This document shows positions 12,608 through 13,325 of a stretch of DNA of 13,325 bases, piece by piece (the first letter of the stretch is position 1; every line of letters starts with the position of its first letter). The notes beneath the pieces are model-generated. The model was not told the DNA's origin and made no database searches. It saw nothing but the letters and a program-made list of their open reading frames with translations. A program made the position numbers and the translations under genes. The stretch is from assembly GCA_016208645.1 (NCBI GenBank), contig JACQXP010000211.1:1-13325 (forward strand), written 5' to 3'. The stretch is from Candidatus Methylomirabilota bacterium (lineage in GTDB: Bacteria; Methylomirabilota; Methylomirabilia; Methylomirabilales; 2-02-FULL-66-22).

Positions 12608-13325
12608 TCAGCCCACCACCTGGTCCAGATTCGCGAACACCCGCTGGATCGCCTCCACGTAATACCGCATCAGCCCCATCGGCTGCGGGAACAGGGGATA
12701 GGAATGGGACCCGATGACGATCGAGTCGGCCAGCAGCCGGACCGTCTCGGGGTATTCGGCCAAGTCATACTTCACCTCTTCGCCCAGGGGACACATCCAG
12801 GGACAGGACAGGCCATAGCCAGTCCGTTCCTGGAACAGGGTCTGGCCCGGGACGGGGACGGTCTGCCACAGGCTCACCTCGACCCCTTCGGCCTTCAACG
12901 CCGCCAGCACCTTGAGCCGGAACGCTTTCGGCGGCAGATCCACGCCGGCGGCCCGGGGGTCCAGGCGGATGCGGTACTGGTAGTAGCTGGACGTGGAGTC
13001 GGGCGGGACGAAGGGCGGGGTGATGCCCGGGATCTTGCCCAGATGCTCGGTAAGGTAGGCGGCGTTTCTCCGCGTGTTGGCCAGCCAGTGATCCAGGCGG
13101 CGCAACTGGCTGCGGCACAGGGCCGCGGTCAGGTCGTTGGTTCGGTACATCCACCCCATCATGAGCGCGTTGTACTCGCGGACCCCGTCCAGAGGGCGGG
13201 CGGGATCGAAGGCCCTCCGGTCGCTTTCCTGGATGTCCTCGCCGAACATCCGGAACCGGTTGGCGCGTTCCCGCAGGTCGGGGCGGTTGGTCACGAACAT
13301 CCCGCCCTCGCCCGCGGGCAGGTTC
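12608..13325 (-). CDS. DegT/DnrJ/EryC1/StrS-family PLP aminotransferase, 5' end cut by window edge
   Basis: 239 codons are visible and the frame is open through the right edge, so the N-terminal half is missing. The first visible residues, NLPAGEGGMFVT, match the KxLxxGEGG segment that follows the pyridoxal-phosphate lysine; the lysine itself should lie just beyond the edge. Further family features: GWMYRTNDLTAALCRSQL (the usual R-x-N/S-x-x-A-A segment), SSYYQYRIRL, and a C-terminal YPETVRLLADSIVIGS ending typical of the family (LPxxExxxxxxvxLP-like). The internal ATG at 13300 is therefore not the true start. These enzymes transfer an amino group to a keto sugar or inosose. With two Gfo/Idh dehydrogenases and IMPase-like phosphatases nearby, an amino-sugar or aminocyclitol step is a reasonable inference. 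Ends shortly before repeat D2. Confidence 0.92.
   Translation of the reverse strand, partial: NLPAGEGGMFVTNRPDLRERANRFRMFGEDIQESDRRAFDPARPLDGVREYNALMMGWMYRTNDLTAALCRSQLRRLDHWLANTRRNAAYLTEHLGKIPGITPPFVPPDSTSSYYQYRIRLDPRAAGVDLPPKAFRLKVLAALKAEGVEVSLWQTVPVPGQTLFQERTGYGLSCPWMCPLGEEVKYDLAEYPETVRLLADSIVIGSHSYPLFPQPMGLMRYYVEAIQRVFANLDQVVG

Overview
This is a GC-rich window in which every gene I can support lies on the minus strand, so transcription runs from the right end (13325) to the left end (1). It looks like part of one long transport-plus-metabolism gene cluster from a high-GC, probably diderm bacterium. Both substrate-binding proteins have cleavable signal peptides and no lipobox cysteine, as expected for periplasmic proteins. 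The taxon cannot be fixed from sequence alone; an uncultured soil or sediment lineage would fit the gene types and the many intergenic palindromes (low confidence).

Layout in transcription order: a DegT-family aminotransferase (5' end cut by the window edge); an AfuA/FbpA-type solute-binding protein; a fused double permease of the AfuB/FbpB type; a Gfo/Idh/MocA oxidoreductase; an inositol-monophosphatase-family phosphatase; a second Gfo/Idh/MocA oxidoreductase; a 175-bp gap with a possible promoter; a second solute-binding protein; two separate ABC permeases and an ATPase, tightly packed; a creatininase-family amidohydrolase; and a second, divergent IMPase-like protein (3' end cut by the left edge).

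Two ABC importers share the window but only one ATPase is visible. Together with two dehydrogenases, an aminotransferase, two IMPase-like phosphatases and a metal-dependent amidohydrolase, the cluster would fit import and remodelling of a small polar compound such as a phosphorylated sugar, cyclitol or amino sugar. The substrate is inference.

The most unusual content lies between the genes. Of the seven junctions of about 90 bp or more, six carry a palindromic repeat, and a further repeat sits inside the 5' coding part of the phosphatase gene. Three elements (A, B, C) are built from GTTCGGNN words at an exact 8-nt period with inverted partners. Two (D1, D2) are 72-bp arrays of nine 8-nt TGCTGCNN-type words in a 4+1+4 inverted plan. 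One (E) uses CGCCAAGG words at 8-9 nt, and one is a REP-like triple hairpin. Element C is exactly 45 codons long and appears to be translated as an N-terminal extension. This multi-family set of word-built palindromes is the best candidate for something undescribed here.
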